Positions 8,401-15,875 of a stretch of DNA of 64,000 nucleotides are shown here, one piece after another (within the stretch, counting starts at the first letter, position 1; every line of letters begins with the position of its first letter). The stretch comes from Leifsonia sp. EB41 (GTDB taxonomy: Bacteria > Actinomycetota > Actinomycetes > Actinomycetales > Microbacteriaceae), in NCBI RefSeq assembly GCF_041262565.1, contig NZ_JBGCCJ010000001.1:3100001-3164000 (forward strand), in the 5' to 3' direction. Position numbers and translations under genes: made by a program. The notes under the pieces were generated by a model. That model saw nothing but the letters and a program-made list of their open reading frames with translations. It ran no database searches and was not told the origin of the DNA.

Positions 8401-9803
8401 TGGTCCGCACAGACTCACAACGCCCGCAGACGCTGACCGGCCGGCTGCGCGCCGCCCGCACGCTCGTCCTGGCGGACGCGCTCGTCGTCGGCGGCGTCCT
8501 CGCCACGGCACACCTTGCACGCTTCGGGAATCGCAACGACCCGTTCCGCATGGGGCCGCTCGACACCTCGTACGTGATGGTCTCGATCCTGATCGGGGTG
8601 ATCTGGCTCGTCATCCTCGCGATGCTCAGCGGGTACGAGTCGTGGCCGAAACGCCTCAACGGCCCGTCGTACGTGCCCCCGGTCCGCGCGACCGTCTGGC
8701 TCGTCGCCCTCCTCGCGGTCGCCTCCCTCGTGCTCCAGCTCGACCTCTCGCGCGCCTACCTCGCGTTCGCGATGCCGTTCGGCCTCCTCGGCCTGATCGC
8801 CGTGCGCTTCGTCTGCCGGTGGTGGATTTACGCGCACCGCGTGCGGGGCCGCTACATCCGGCGTGCGCTCGTCGTCGGCACGCCGGAACGGGTGGCGGAG
8901 CTCGCTGCGGTCTTCGCGGAGCGGGCGGCGCGGGTCGCGGTCGACGTCGTCGCGACGACCGGCATCGAGAACGCACGCGGCCCGTATCTGCGCGAGCTCG
9001 TCGAGCGGCATCGGATCGACATCATCGTCCTGACCGAGGAGCGCGACGGCGCCAACGTCCGCCAGCTCCTCTGGGACGTCGAGGGCGCGGGCGCCGTGGT
9101 CTGGCTCTCCGTCGACGTGCCGGAGCTCGCCGCGCCGCGCGCCGAGTACTTCCCGATCGACCGGCTCCCCATCGTCGAGGTCGCGCCGGCCGACCGCTCG
9201 ATCACGCGGCGACGGGCGAAACGCGTGTTCGACATCGTGCTGAGCGCCGTCGCGCTGACGCTGCTCCTGCCGATCATCGTCGTCTGCGTCATCGTGATCC
9301 GGCTCGACAGCCCGGGGCCGGCCTTCTTCCGGCAGTCGCGGGTCGGCCGCGACGGCAACCCCTTCGGCATCGTGAAGCTCCGGACAATGCGGGTGAACGC
9401 GGAGGAGGAGGTCGCGGACCTGCAGCACAGGAACGAAGGCGCGGGACCGCTGTTCAAGATCAAGGACGATCCGCGTGTCACCCGCGTCGGCAGGTTCCTG
9501 CGCCGCACATCGATCGACGAGCTGCCGCAGCTCTGGAACGTCCTCAAGGGCGAGATGAGCCTCGTCGGGCCGCGGCCGGGGCTGCCGTCCGAGGTGGCGG
9601 AGTACGACAGGGACAGCCACCGCAGGCACATCGTCAAGCCGGGGATGACCGGGCTCTGGCAGGTGAGCGGGCGCTCGGACCTGTCCTGGGAGCAGGGCGT
9701 GCGGCTCGACCTCTTCTACGTGGAGAACTGGACGGTGGCGGGAGACCTCCAGATCCTCTTCCAGACGGTCGGCGTGGTGCTGCGCCCGAACGGGGCGTAC
9801 TGA
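8400..9803 (+). CDS. polyprenyl glycosylphosphotransferase (WbaP/CpsE-type priming sugar transferase)
   Basis: This membrane enzyme transfers a sugar-1-phosphate from a UDP-sugar to undecaprenyl phosphate, the first step of repeat-unit assembly. The 467 residues show four to five N-terminal membrane segments, a central Rossmann-like region (RRALVVGTPERV) and the C-terminal transferase domain: KRVFDIVLSAVALTLLLP, then SPGPAFFRQSRVGRDG, IVKLRTM, RTSIDELPQLWNVLKGEMS, LVGPRPGLP and KPGMTGLWQVSGRS. The start at 8400 follows a GGAAGGA site and overlaps the LCP stop. The frame stays open further upstream but inside the LCP gene. The sugar (galactose, glucose or other) cannot be assigned. Confidence 0.93.
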   Translation: MVRTDSQRPQTLTGRLRAARTLVLADALVVGGVLATAHLARFGNRNDPFRMGPLDTSYVMVSILIGVIWLVILAMLSGYESWPKRLNGPSYVPPVRATVWLVALLAVASLVLQLDLSRAYLAFAMPFGLLGLIAVRFVCRWWIYAHRVRGRYIRRALVVGTPERVAELAAVFAERAARVAVDVVATTGIENARGPYLRELVERHRIDIIVLTEERDGANVRQLLWDVEGAGAVVWLSVDVPELAAPRAEYFPIDRLPIVEVAPADRSITRRRAKRVFDIVLSAVALTLLLPIIVVCVIVIRLDSPGPAFFRQSRVGRDGNPFGIVKLRTMRVNAEEEVADLQHRNEGAGPLFKIKDDPRVTRVGRFLRRTSIDELPQLWNVLKGEMSLVGPRPGLPSEVAEYDRDSHRRHIVKPGMTGLWQVSGRSDLSWEQGVRLDLFYVENWTVAGDLQILFQTVGVVLRPNGAY

Positions 9804-9819
9804 CACCGGCCGCGCGTCG

Positions 9820-10734
9820 TCATGGGCGCCGCCGGCCGCTCGCGCGCAGCACCGCGAGAGCCTTCGGGAGGGCTCGCACGCCGCGGCCCCAGCGGCGGAG
9901 GTAACGGCCGGCGAGCTGGACGGGACCGAGCGTCGTCGCAGTGGTCTCCTTCACGAGCGCGGAGGTCGGCGGGAAGAGCGCGAGGCGGAGCTTGGCGAGG
10001 CGCTCGCGGGGTGTCGCCTGCTTCCACAGCAGGGCCCGCCGCTGGGAGGCCTCGGGGAACTCCGTGCGCAGCCGCCACTCGGCGGAGGCCTCGCCCCAGT
10101 CGTACTCCGCGTCGAAGGGCTTCAGCCGCTCCAGGAACGGTCGGGCCGTCGCGAGGGCGCCGAGCTCGTCTGCGCGTTCGAGCAGGAGCGTGACGTCCAG
10201 ATCGGAGCAGCGTCCGACGAGGAAGTCGAGCTCGACGCGGTGCCGCCGGGAGAAGCGCGACCGGATCGCGTGGACGGCGCCGATCATGATCGCGTCGACG
10301 AGCCCCGGGATGCAGATCGGCTGGTTGCCGCACCACATGGTCGTGCGCTGCGCCCAGATCGGCCCGAAGACCTCGCCGTCGAACTCCAGGCCCGGATAGC
10401 GGAAGTGGACGTCGATGTCGGCGGCCCACTCCGGGTGGAACATGCTCGCGCTGTGGACGGGGAAGGTGTCCGTGTCCGGGTCGTGCGCCCGCCGGCGCCA
10501 GCCACGCCGCTCCAGCTCGGCGAGGAGGGTGGCGTAGTCGTCGTGGGTCACGAGCACGTCGACATCGCTGCTGAGGTGGGCGGGGCGGAGCCCGTACTGG
10601 TCCGCGGCGATCCCTTTGATGACGAGCAGCCGGACGCCGATCGAGGCGGCCAGCCGGGAGACGGCGGCGGTGAGCAGCAGCGTCGGGTCGGGGACCGCCG
10701 GAGGGCCGGACGGGACGCTGGCCGGTTTCACCAT
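9820..10734 (-). CDS. nucleotidyltransferase family protein (NTP_transf_5-like)
   Basis: This 304-residue protein has the minimal nucleotidyltransferase signature IKGIAADQYGLRPAHLSSDV followed by DVLV, where the paired acidic residues of SDVDVLV would bind metal, and later an acidic DIDVHFRYPGLEFDG strand. Family members (annotated as uncharacterised nucleotidyltransferases) occur in exopolysaccharide, exosortase and lasso-peptide clusters. The ATG at 10734 is selected because GGAG lies 9 bases upstream. An earlier in-frame ATG would add a low-complexity Gly/Pro/Arg tail. It is convergent with the sugar transferase (16-base gap) and completes a trio with the PqqD-like and HprK-like genes. The substrate is unknown. 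Confidence 0.75.
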   Translation of the reverse strand: MVKPASVPSGPPAVPDPTLLLTAAVSRLAASIGVRLLVIKGIAADQYGLRPAHLSSDVDVLVTHDDYATLLAELERRGWRRRAHDPDTDTFPVHSASMFHPEWAADIDVHFRYPGLEFDGEVFGPIWAQRTTMWCGNQPICIPGLVDAIMIGAVHAIRSRFSRRHRVELDFLVGRCSDLDVTLLLERADELGALATARPFLERLKPFDAEYDWGEASAEWRLRTEFPEASQRRALLWKQATPRERLAKLRLALFPPTSALVKETTATTLGPVQLAGRYLRRWGRGVRALPKALAVLRASGRRRP

Positions 10735-11193
10735 GCTTTTCACTCCAGGTCTGCCGATGGGCGATCGTTGGGGGAGGCCGACGTGGCCGGCCGCGTCCCG
10801 CGTCGCCCGGGAATCCGCGGCGCCCGGGCGCGAGGGCGGGGCCGCCCGCGGCTCTTCCCCACCCATAGTCACCTGACTCGGTGCGCCGCCGGCGTTCGCG
10901 AACCGTGGATATGGGACGCAGCCGCTCCCGTGGGATTCCCGGATTTCCGGTGCGCGAGGTGAGCGCTCAGGTGATCCTGATGTGCCGCTGCCGCAGGATT
11001 CCGGGAACGGCCGGGATCGGGGCCTTCCGCATCCGGCTTACTTGAGGTCTGCGGTCGCCGCTTCCGGTACGGGTACCCGGAGCCGCGCCGCCAGTGGGTG
11101 GCTGAACGTCCTGCGTCCCAGTGCGTGACGACGTCCACCCCGGGTGCCGGCCCGCTTATTCGGGTTGAGCGGCCGGCACCTCTTCTTCGTCGG
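10735..11193. other. 459-base intergenic region without a convincing gene
   Basis: It holds the upstream region of the nucleotidyltransferase gene on one side and the 3' flank of the 190-residue membrane protein gene on the other. Several GGGAATCC/GGATTCC-like words recur (around 10810, 10930, 11000), as does a GCGCCCGGG direct repeat near 10820. Open frames here are short and lack family features or a ribosome-binding site. A strong hairpin lies at 11144-11179. Confidence 0.5.
11144..11179 (-). terminator. hairpin after the PspC-region operon
   Basis: GTGCCGGCC at 11144-11152 pairs with GGCCGGCAC at 11171-11179, extended inside by GCT/AGC with a one-base bulge. It sits 15 bases past the stop at 11194 on the minus strand. 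No U-run follows, which is common for actinobacterial terminators. Confidence 0.6.
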
Positions 11194-11766
11194 TCAGACC
11201 CGACGGCGTCGGTTGCGCTGGGCGGCGCTGATCGCGCCGAGCAGCGCCGAGACGACGATGACGATCCCGAGGGCGGCGATCCACACGGCGACGGCGCCGC
11301 CGGGGGAGAGCGTCGCGAGCCACACGGTGATGCCGGCGAGGCGCACGGGCGAGGAGACGACCACCAGGACGGTGGCGGCGAGCAGGATGATCAGGATGCC
11401 CCAGACGATCCCGCCCCAGCGCACGGGCGGCGGGCCGGAGGGCGTCGGGCGCACAGGGAACACGTAGGGCGCTTCGGAGAGCCAGGGCTCGGCGGGGGCG
11501 GCGGGCGGCGCTGCGGCCGCCGACGTGGGCGCGGTCGCCGGGTCGGCGGCCGCGGAGGAGGCCTGCCGCTCCGCCGCCGGGATTACGAGCGTGTCGGCCG
11601 TCTCCGCCGTGTCGGACGCGATTGGGATCACCAGGGTCTCCGCCTCGTCGGACCCGGCGGCGGCCGGTGTCGGCGTCGGTGTCGATGCCTGTGCGGGCTG
11701 CTGGGCGGTCACGTCGTCGGTCGGCTGGTCGGCGTTCGTGGGCATCTCGTTCTCGCTCTCGTTCAC
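11194..11766 (-). CDS. small membrane protein with Ala/Pro/Thr-rich N-terminus, 190 aa
   Basis: The first ~110 residues are low-complexity and probably disordered, with a repeated ETLVIP/DTLVIPAAE phrase and runs of Ala, Pro and Thr. Two membrane segments follow (GGIVWGILIILLAATVLVVV and AVAVWIAALGIVIVVSALLG), then a basic tail (QRNRRRRV). The start is taken at the GTG at 11766, which overlaps the PspC gene stop by 4 bases. The ATG at 11745 is an alternative that removes 7 residues. It is downstream partner of the PspC protein in a two-gene unit. I know no function. The arrangement suggests a role in envelope-stress sensing with the divergent kinase. Confidence 0.75.
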   Translation of the reverse strand: MNESENEMPTNADQPTDDVTAQQPAQASTPTPTPAAAGSDEAETLVIPIASDTAETADTLVIPAAERQASSAAADPATAPTSAAAAPPAAPAEPWLSEAPYVFPVRPTPSGPPPVRWGGIVWGILIILLAATVLVVVSSPVRLAGITVWLATLSPGGAVAVWIAALGIVIVVSALLGAISAAQRNRRRRV

Positions 11767-13304
11767 TTCTGGACTCGCTCGACGTGGACCGCGTCGATCT
11801 GCGCGACGCGGACGATGGCCTCCGGGGTCCCTGCCGGTCCGACCACGAGGTCCGTGGAGCATCCGCCGAACGGCCCGGGGTCGCAGCGGTGCACCTGGTC
11901 GCCGCCCGAGGGGTCCGTCACCGTCACGGCGGAGACGGTCGCCGTCTCCACGCGGACCGTGGCGTCCACGGGGACGATCACCGTGGTCGGCCCTGGGCCC
12001 TTGGCGAGGTTCACCACGGGCGTGCCGGGGGCCGCAACGGCCTTCGTGAGGTCGATCGTCGTGTCGCCGAGGGCCTGGAGGTAGTTCGCGCTCCCGGCCG
12101 GGGTCGCAGAGAGGGTGCTCCCCGCTGTGACGCTCGCGTCCAGGCGGACCGCCGGCGAGGTCGGCAGCAGTGCGGCCAGCACGGTGAGCGCCGCGAGCAG
12201 GATGCCGAGGAAGATCAGGAAGCCGCTGCGGCGGCGGGCGATCCCCGCGATCAGGATCGTGATCCCGAAGACCAGTGTCGCCGCGGCGAGGGAGGCCGTC
12301 AGGGCGTAACCGGGCAGGCCGGTGAGCGGTCCCCAGAGCGCCCCGGCGAGAGCGCCGGCGACGAGCGCCAGCCCCACCGACAGCCAGCCGATGGCAGCGC
12401 CGACCCGCGGGTTCGCCGCACGGTAGGCCACGCGCCGGGCCTCGGCGTCTGCGTTCGCGGCGGCCGCCTGCGCCCGGAGCTGGGCCGAGCGCTGCGCCTT
12501 CACCGTGCGCATGTCCTCGGAGAGCCGCTGCTTCCACTCGTCGTGCTCGGTCTTCCACTGCGCCTGGCGGGCGCGCCAGTCGGTGACCTCCTGCTCGCCG
12601 GCTCCGGAGCCGGGCGCGGGAGGCGCGGTCGGCTCTGCGGCTGTGGCGACGGTGGGCGTCGCGGGGGCGGCGGCGTTGGTCGCGGCGGCTGCTGCGGCGG
12701 ACGGCGCAGCAGCGGGCGGAGGCGCCTGCTCGGCCGTCGCCGCGCGTCCCGCACTCCCGTTCCACGACTGGCGGTCCGCCCGGCGCCCGGCGAAGACGAT
12801 CAGCGTGGTGGCGGCCGCCAGGACGATCAGCGTCCAGACGATCCGCCCGACCGCGTCCCCCCAGCCAGGATCGCGACCGAACCACCACACCCCGTCCGAC
12901 CACGGGAGGAGCGAAAGGACGACGAGCACCCCGATCGCGACCATCGGCGGCTCGAACTCGCCCTCGAAGAGTCGCTGCAGGTGGATGCGGCCGTCCGTGT
13001 CCGGCAGCAGCGCCCAGGCGACGGCGTAGAACAGGATGGCGGGCGCGCCGAGCAGCGCGGCCACGACCAGGATGCCGCGGACGATGAGGGGATCGATCCC
13101 GATGCGGTACGCGATGCCCGCGCAGACGCCGCCGATCCAGCCGTCCGAGCGTGTGACGCCGAGGCTGCGCATCCAGTCGAAGAAGCGGGTGCCGCGGCCG
13201 GAGAGACCGGTCTGCGGGCCGCCGTACGGGGCCTGCGTGCCGCCGGCGGCGGAGCCGGCCGCGGAGCCGTCCGGCGGGGGAGGGGTCGTGCTGTCGTTCA
13301 CCAT
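11763..13304 (-). CDS. PspC-domain multi-pass membrane protein, 513 aa
   Basis: A Gly/Ala-rich N-terminus leads into a PspC domain (about 50-100: WIGGVCAGIAYRIGIDPLIV followed by RGILVVAALLGAPAILFYAVAWALLP). Further membrane segments follow, then an Ala/Pro-rich linker (about 200-260), a charged helix with WKTEHDEWKQRLSED, another membrane bundle, and a C-terminal beta-rich domain that resembles the adhesin-like/DUF4097 tails of actinobacterial PspC proteins. PspC modules respond to membrane damage. The gene is divergent from the PspC-histidine kinase 115 bases away. CACGAT lies 6 bases before the ATG, which suits a leaderless start. The call of envelope-stress component is by family and context only. 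Confidence 0.82.
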   Translation of the reverse strand: MVNDSTTPPPPDGSAAGSAAGGTQAPYGGPQTGLSGRGTRFFDWMRSLGVTRSDGWIGGVCAGIAYRIGIDPLIVRGILVVAALLGAPAILFYAVAWALLPDTDGRIHLQRLFEGEFEPPMVAIGVLVVLSLLPWSDGVWWFGRDPGWGDAVGRIVWTLIVLAAATTLIVFAGRRADRQSWNGSAGRAATAEQAPPPAAAPSAAAAAATNAAAPATPTVATAAEPTAPPAPGSGAGEQEVTDWRARQAQWKTEHDEWKQRLSEDMRTVKAQRSAQLRAQAAAANADAEARRVAYRAANPRVGAAIGWLSVGLALVAGALAGALWGPLTGLPGYALTASLAAATLVFGITILIAGIARRRSGFLIFLGILLAALTVLAALLPTSPAVRLDASVTAGSTLSATPAGSANYLQALGDTTIDLTKAVAAPGTPVVNLAKGPGPTTVIVPVDATVRVETATVSAVTVTDPSGGDQVHRCDPGPFGGCSTDLVVGPAGTPEAIVRVAQIDAVHVERVQK

Positions 13305-13348
13305 GACTCGATCGTGGCGCGCGGCGACGCCGGGTCGCTATCGGGGGA

Positions 13349-13367
13349 CACCCTGACCGCACCCTGA
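13349..13367. promoter_or_regulatory. direct repeat CACCCTGA x2 in a divergent promoter
   Basis: CACCCTGA occurs at 13349-13356 and 13360-13367, 11 bases apart, which places both copies on one face of the helix. It lies between the PspC gene and the kinase-regulator operon and is a candidate site for the LuxR-type regulator encoded at 14627. Confidence 0.4.
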
Positions 13368-13419
13368 TTCCCGCCTCTCGCGCTGTGCGGGAGGGACCGG
13401 TTCTGCTTGGATTCCAGGT

Positions 13420-14622
13420 ATGGCCTCCACTCCCGCGACCCGAGGGCGCACCCCGCGCCCTCCGCTCGCGCGCCCGCGCGACTGCCTGGTCGGCGGGGTG
13501 AGCGTCGCTCTGGCCGACCACCTCGGCTGGCCGCTGGTCGCCGTGCGCTGGATCTTCGTCGGCACGGCCCTGATCGGCGGCGCGGGCGTGCTGTTCTACC
13601 TGTGGCTCTGGGCGCTGACGCCGCTGCGCGCCGCGACCCCGGACGATCCGGACGACCGGGTCACCCGCCGGGTGAATGTGCCGTGGGTGCTCGCCGGGGT
13701 CGGCGCCGCCGCTGGGGTCGCCGCCATCGTGATGGTCGCAGCGGACGCGCAGGGCTCCGCGTTCGGCGCCGTGCTCACGTCGGTCCTGCTGCTGGTCGCG
13801 GCCGTCGTCTGGGATCAGCTCGTGGACGACCAGAGCCTCGCCCCGTCCCCGCTCGCGCCCGCGACGTTCCGCCTCGCCGCCGGCGGGTTCCTCGTCGCGC
13901 TGGCTCTCGTTCTCAGCGGGATGCAGGCAGGGCGCTCCTCGGGGTACCTCTGGCTCGCCATCATCGGCGCCACCTTCGCGGGCGCGGCGGTCCTGGTCGC
14001 CCCGTGGGCGCTGCGGCTCTGGCGTGAGCTGATCGCCGAGCGGACCGCGCGCGTCCGTGAGGAGCAGCGCGCCGAGATGGCCGCGCACCTCCACGACTCC
14101 GTGCTGCAGACGCTCGCCCTCATCCAGAACCGTGCGGGAGCCTCCAGTGAGGTCGGCCGGATCGCGCGTGCCCAGGAGCGTGAGCTGCGCGACTGGCTCT
14201 ACGCGGAGGGGGCGGACGGCGTCGCACCGGAGGACTCCGACCTCGCGACGGAGCTTCGCGAGGTGGCGGCGGCGCTGGAGGTCGACCACGCCGTCCACTT
14301 CGACGTCGTGAGCGTGGGCGAGCCCGTGCTCCGCGCGCCTGCCGAGCTGGCGGCCGCCGCGCGGGAGGCGATGCTCAACGCGGCCAGACATGCAGGCGGC
14401 GACGTCTCCGTGTATGTGGAGTCCGGCGCGGGGACGGCCGACGTGTTCGTCCGCGACCGCGGTCCCGGCTTCGACATCGCCGCGCTGCCGGAGGGCCGAC
14501 TGGGCGTGCGCGAGTCGATCGTCGGCCGGATGCGCCGGGCGGGAGGCCACGCCACGGTCACGTCGCGGGACACCGGCACCGAGATCCACCTGACCGTCGA
14601 ACTGCCCGCCGAGCGAGAATGA
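13420..14622 (+). CDS. PspC-domain sensor histidine kinase
   Basis: This 400-residue membrane kinase is of the NarL/LiaS-related type. An N-terminal PspC domain (DCLVGGVSVALADHLGWPLV onward) is followed by three to four membrane segments, a HisKA_3-like dimerisation helix with phospho-acceptor His225 in HLHDSVLQTL, and a short HATPase domain (AAREAMLNAARHAG, DRGPGFD, and a late TVTSRDTGTEIHLTVELP strand). It lies 4 bases before the LuxR regulator and is surely its partner. TTGGAT lies 7 bases before the ATG. Fusing PspC to the kinase, opposite a separate PspC protein, suggests that the membrane state is sensed directly. Confidence 0.9.
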   Translation: MASTPATRGRTPRPPLARPRDCLVGGVSVALADHLGWPLVAVRWIFVGTALIGGAGVLFYLWLWALTPLRAATPDDPDDRVTRRVNVPWVLAGVGAAAGVAAIVMVAADAQGSAFGAVLTSVLLLVAAVVWDQLVDDQSLAPSPLAPATFRLAAGGFLVALALVLSGMQAGRSSGYLWLAIIGATFAGAAVLVAPWALRLWRELIAERTARVREEQRAEMAAHLHDSVLQTLALIQNRAGASSEVGRIARAQERELRDWLYAEGADGVAPEDSDLATELREVAAALEVDHAVHFDVVSVGEPVLRAPAELAAAAREAMLNAARHAGGDVSVYVESGAGTADVFVRDRGPGFDIAALPEGRLGVRESIVGRMRRAGGHATVTSRDTGTEIHLTVELPAERE

Positions 14623-14626
14623 GACC

Positions 14627-15298
14627 ATGACCGACGACACAGCCTCCGGCGCGATCACGGTCGTGATCGTCGACGACCACTCGATCTTCCGCTCGGGCCT
14701 CCGCTCCGACCTGGACGACCGCCTCCGCGTCGTGGCCGAGGCGCAGGACGTCGACGGCGCCGTGGAGGCGATCCTGCGCACGCACCCGGACGTCGTGCTG
14801 CTCGACGTGCACCTGCCGGGCGGCGCGGGCGGCGGCGGCGCGGAAGTGCTCCGTCGCACCGCGGCAGAGCACCAGCGCACGCGCTTCCTCGCGCTCAGCG
14901 TCTCGGACGCGGCGGAGGATGTCGTGGGCGTCATCCGCGGCGGGGCCCGCGGCTACCTCACCAAAGGCAGCTCCGGGCGTCAGGTCAGCGACGCGGTCGT
15001 GGCCGTCGCGGGCGGTGACGCCGTCTTCTCGCCGAAGCTCGCGGGCTTCGTGCTCGACGCGTTCGGCGCGGCGGCGGGGGAGCAGGCCGAGACCACGGAC
15101 GAGCTCGACCGGCTCTCGGCGCGCGAGCGGGAGGTCATGCGGCTGATCGCGCGGGGCTACGCTTACAAGGAGGTCGCGGCCGAGCTCTTCATCTCGGTCA
15201 AGACCGTCGAGACCCACGTCTCGGCTGTGCTGCGCAAACTCCAGCTCTCCTCGCGTCACGAGCTCACCGCGTGGGCGCTGGAGCGCAAGCTCCTCTGA
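14627..15298 (+). CDS. LuxR/NarL-family response regulator
   Basis: This 223-residue cytoplasmic transcription factor has a receiver domain with the acidic pair in VIVDDHS, the phosphorylation site Asp60 in VVLLD, and Lys in the GYLTKGS loop. A LuxR helix-turn-helix follows (LSAREREVMRLIARGYAYKE, AAELFISVKTVETHVSAVLR). A glycine-rich insertion (GGAGGGGAE) follows the phosphorylation loop. It follows the PspC-kinase by 4 bases. Targets probably include the divergent PspC operon. The CACCCTGA repeats at 13349-13367 are the nearest candidate site. Confidence 0.93.
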   Translation: MTDDTASGAITVVIVDDHSIFRSGLRSDLDDRLRVVAEAQDVDGAVEAILRTHPDVVLLDVHLPGGAGGGGAEVLRRTAAEHQRTRFLALSVSDAAEDVVGVIRGGARGYLTKGSSGRQVSDAVVAVAGGDAVFSPKLAGFVLDAFGAAAGEQAETTDELDRLSAREREVMRLIARGYAYKEVAAELFISVKTVETHVSAVLRKLQLSSRHELTAWALERKLL

Positions 15299-15332
15299 GC
15301 GAGGTGCGTGTTGTCAAGCGGCTGCCGCGTTT

Positions 15333-15360
15333 TTGCGAGGGGCGCGGCGTCCCGTACACT
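15333..15360 (+). promoter_or_regulatory. candidate sigma-70-type promoter for tRNA-Trp
   Basis: TTGCGA (15333-15338) and TACACT (15355-15360) are separated by 16 bases, about 80 bases before the tRNA. A similar pair lies before rplJ (36410). This is the only promoter-like pair I see between the LuxR gene and the tRNA. Confidence 0.5.
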
Positions 15361-15441
15361 TGGTGGCGGTGGTTGAATCCGCCAAGCTTTTCTGCGCCTA
15401 TTTTCATGTATGCCAGGAGGGTTTTCGGGTTCACGATCCCT

Positions 15442-15514
<73 letters not shown>

Positions 15515-15557
15515 CAAACCGGCATCCCGGATGCCGGTCCACGAAAGGTGTAACGAG

Positions 15558-15830
15558 GTGGCCCGAAAGGTAATCGACGAACCGAGCGAGGAAGTCGTCG
15601 CCAACGCCAAGAAGGAGCGCGCTGCGAGGCGCAACCCCTTCGCGCGGATCGCCCTGTTCATCCGGCAGGTCATCGGCGAGCTCAAGAAGGTCGTCACGCC
15701 GACGCGCAAGGAGCTCCTGAGCTACACCGGCGTCGTGCTCGTCTTCGTGGTGATCATGATGGCGATCGTGTCCCTGCTCGACTGGGTGTTCGGTCTCGGT
15801 GTGGTGTGGGTCTTCGGTAATCCGAAGTAA
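15558..15830 (+). CDS. secE: preprotein translocase subunit SecE
   Basis: This 90-residue small subunit of the SecYEG channel has a cytoplasmic amphipathic helix (RIALFIRQVIGELKKVVTPT), the conserved RKEL hinge and a single C-terminal membrane segment (GVVLVFVVIMMAIVSLLDWV). The GTG at 15558 follows an AAAGGTG site. An ATG at 15531 in frame would lie 16 bases after the tRNA and is less likely. It is followed 45 bases on by nusG in the usual order. Confidence 0.93.
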   Translation: MARKVIDEPSEEVVANAKKERAARRNPFARIALFIRQVIGELKKVVTPTRKELLSYTGVVLVFVVIMMAIVSLLDWVFGLGVVWVFGNPK

Positions 15831-15875
15831 TCCGCTCCTCCCGACCGGCCGCACGGCCATACCGACAGAAATGGA

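Noticed and set aside
5008-10734. A lasso-peptide cluster
   Set aside because: PqqD-like and HprK-like proteins fit, but there is no transglutaminase-like B2 protease, asparagine-synthetase-like cyclase or precursor in or near the locus.
10869-11138. An 89-codon minus-strand ORF in the large intergenic gap
   Set aside because: No ribosome-binding site, no leaderless box, odd His/Ser/Arg composition, and no relation to neighbours.
11194-14934. A 1246-codon open frame on the minus strand spanning several genes
   Set aside because: Only its last ~190 codons match a credible protein. The rest is Arg/Ala/Gly-rich shadow of the PspC, kinase and regulator genes.
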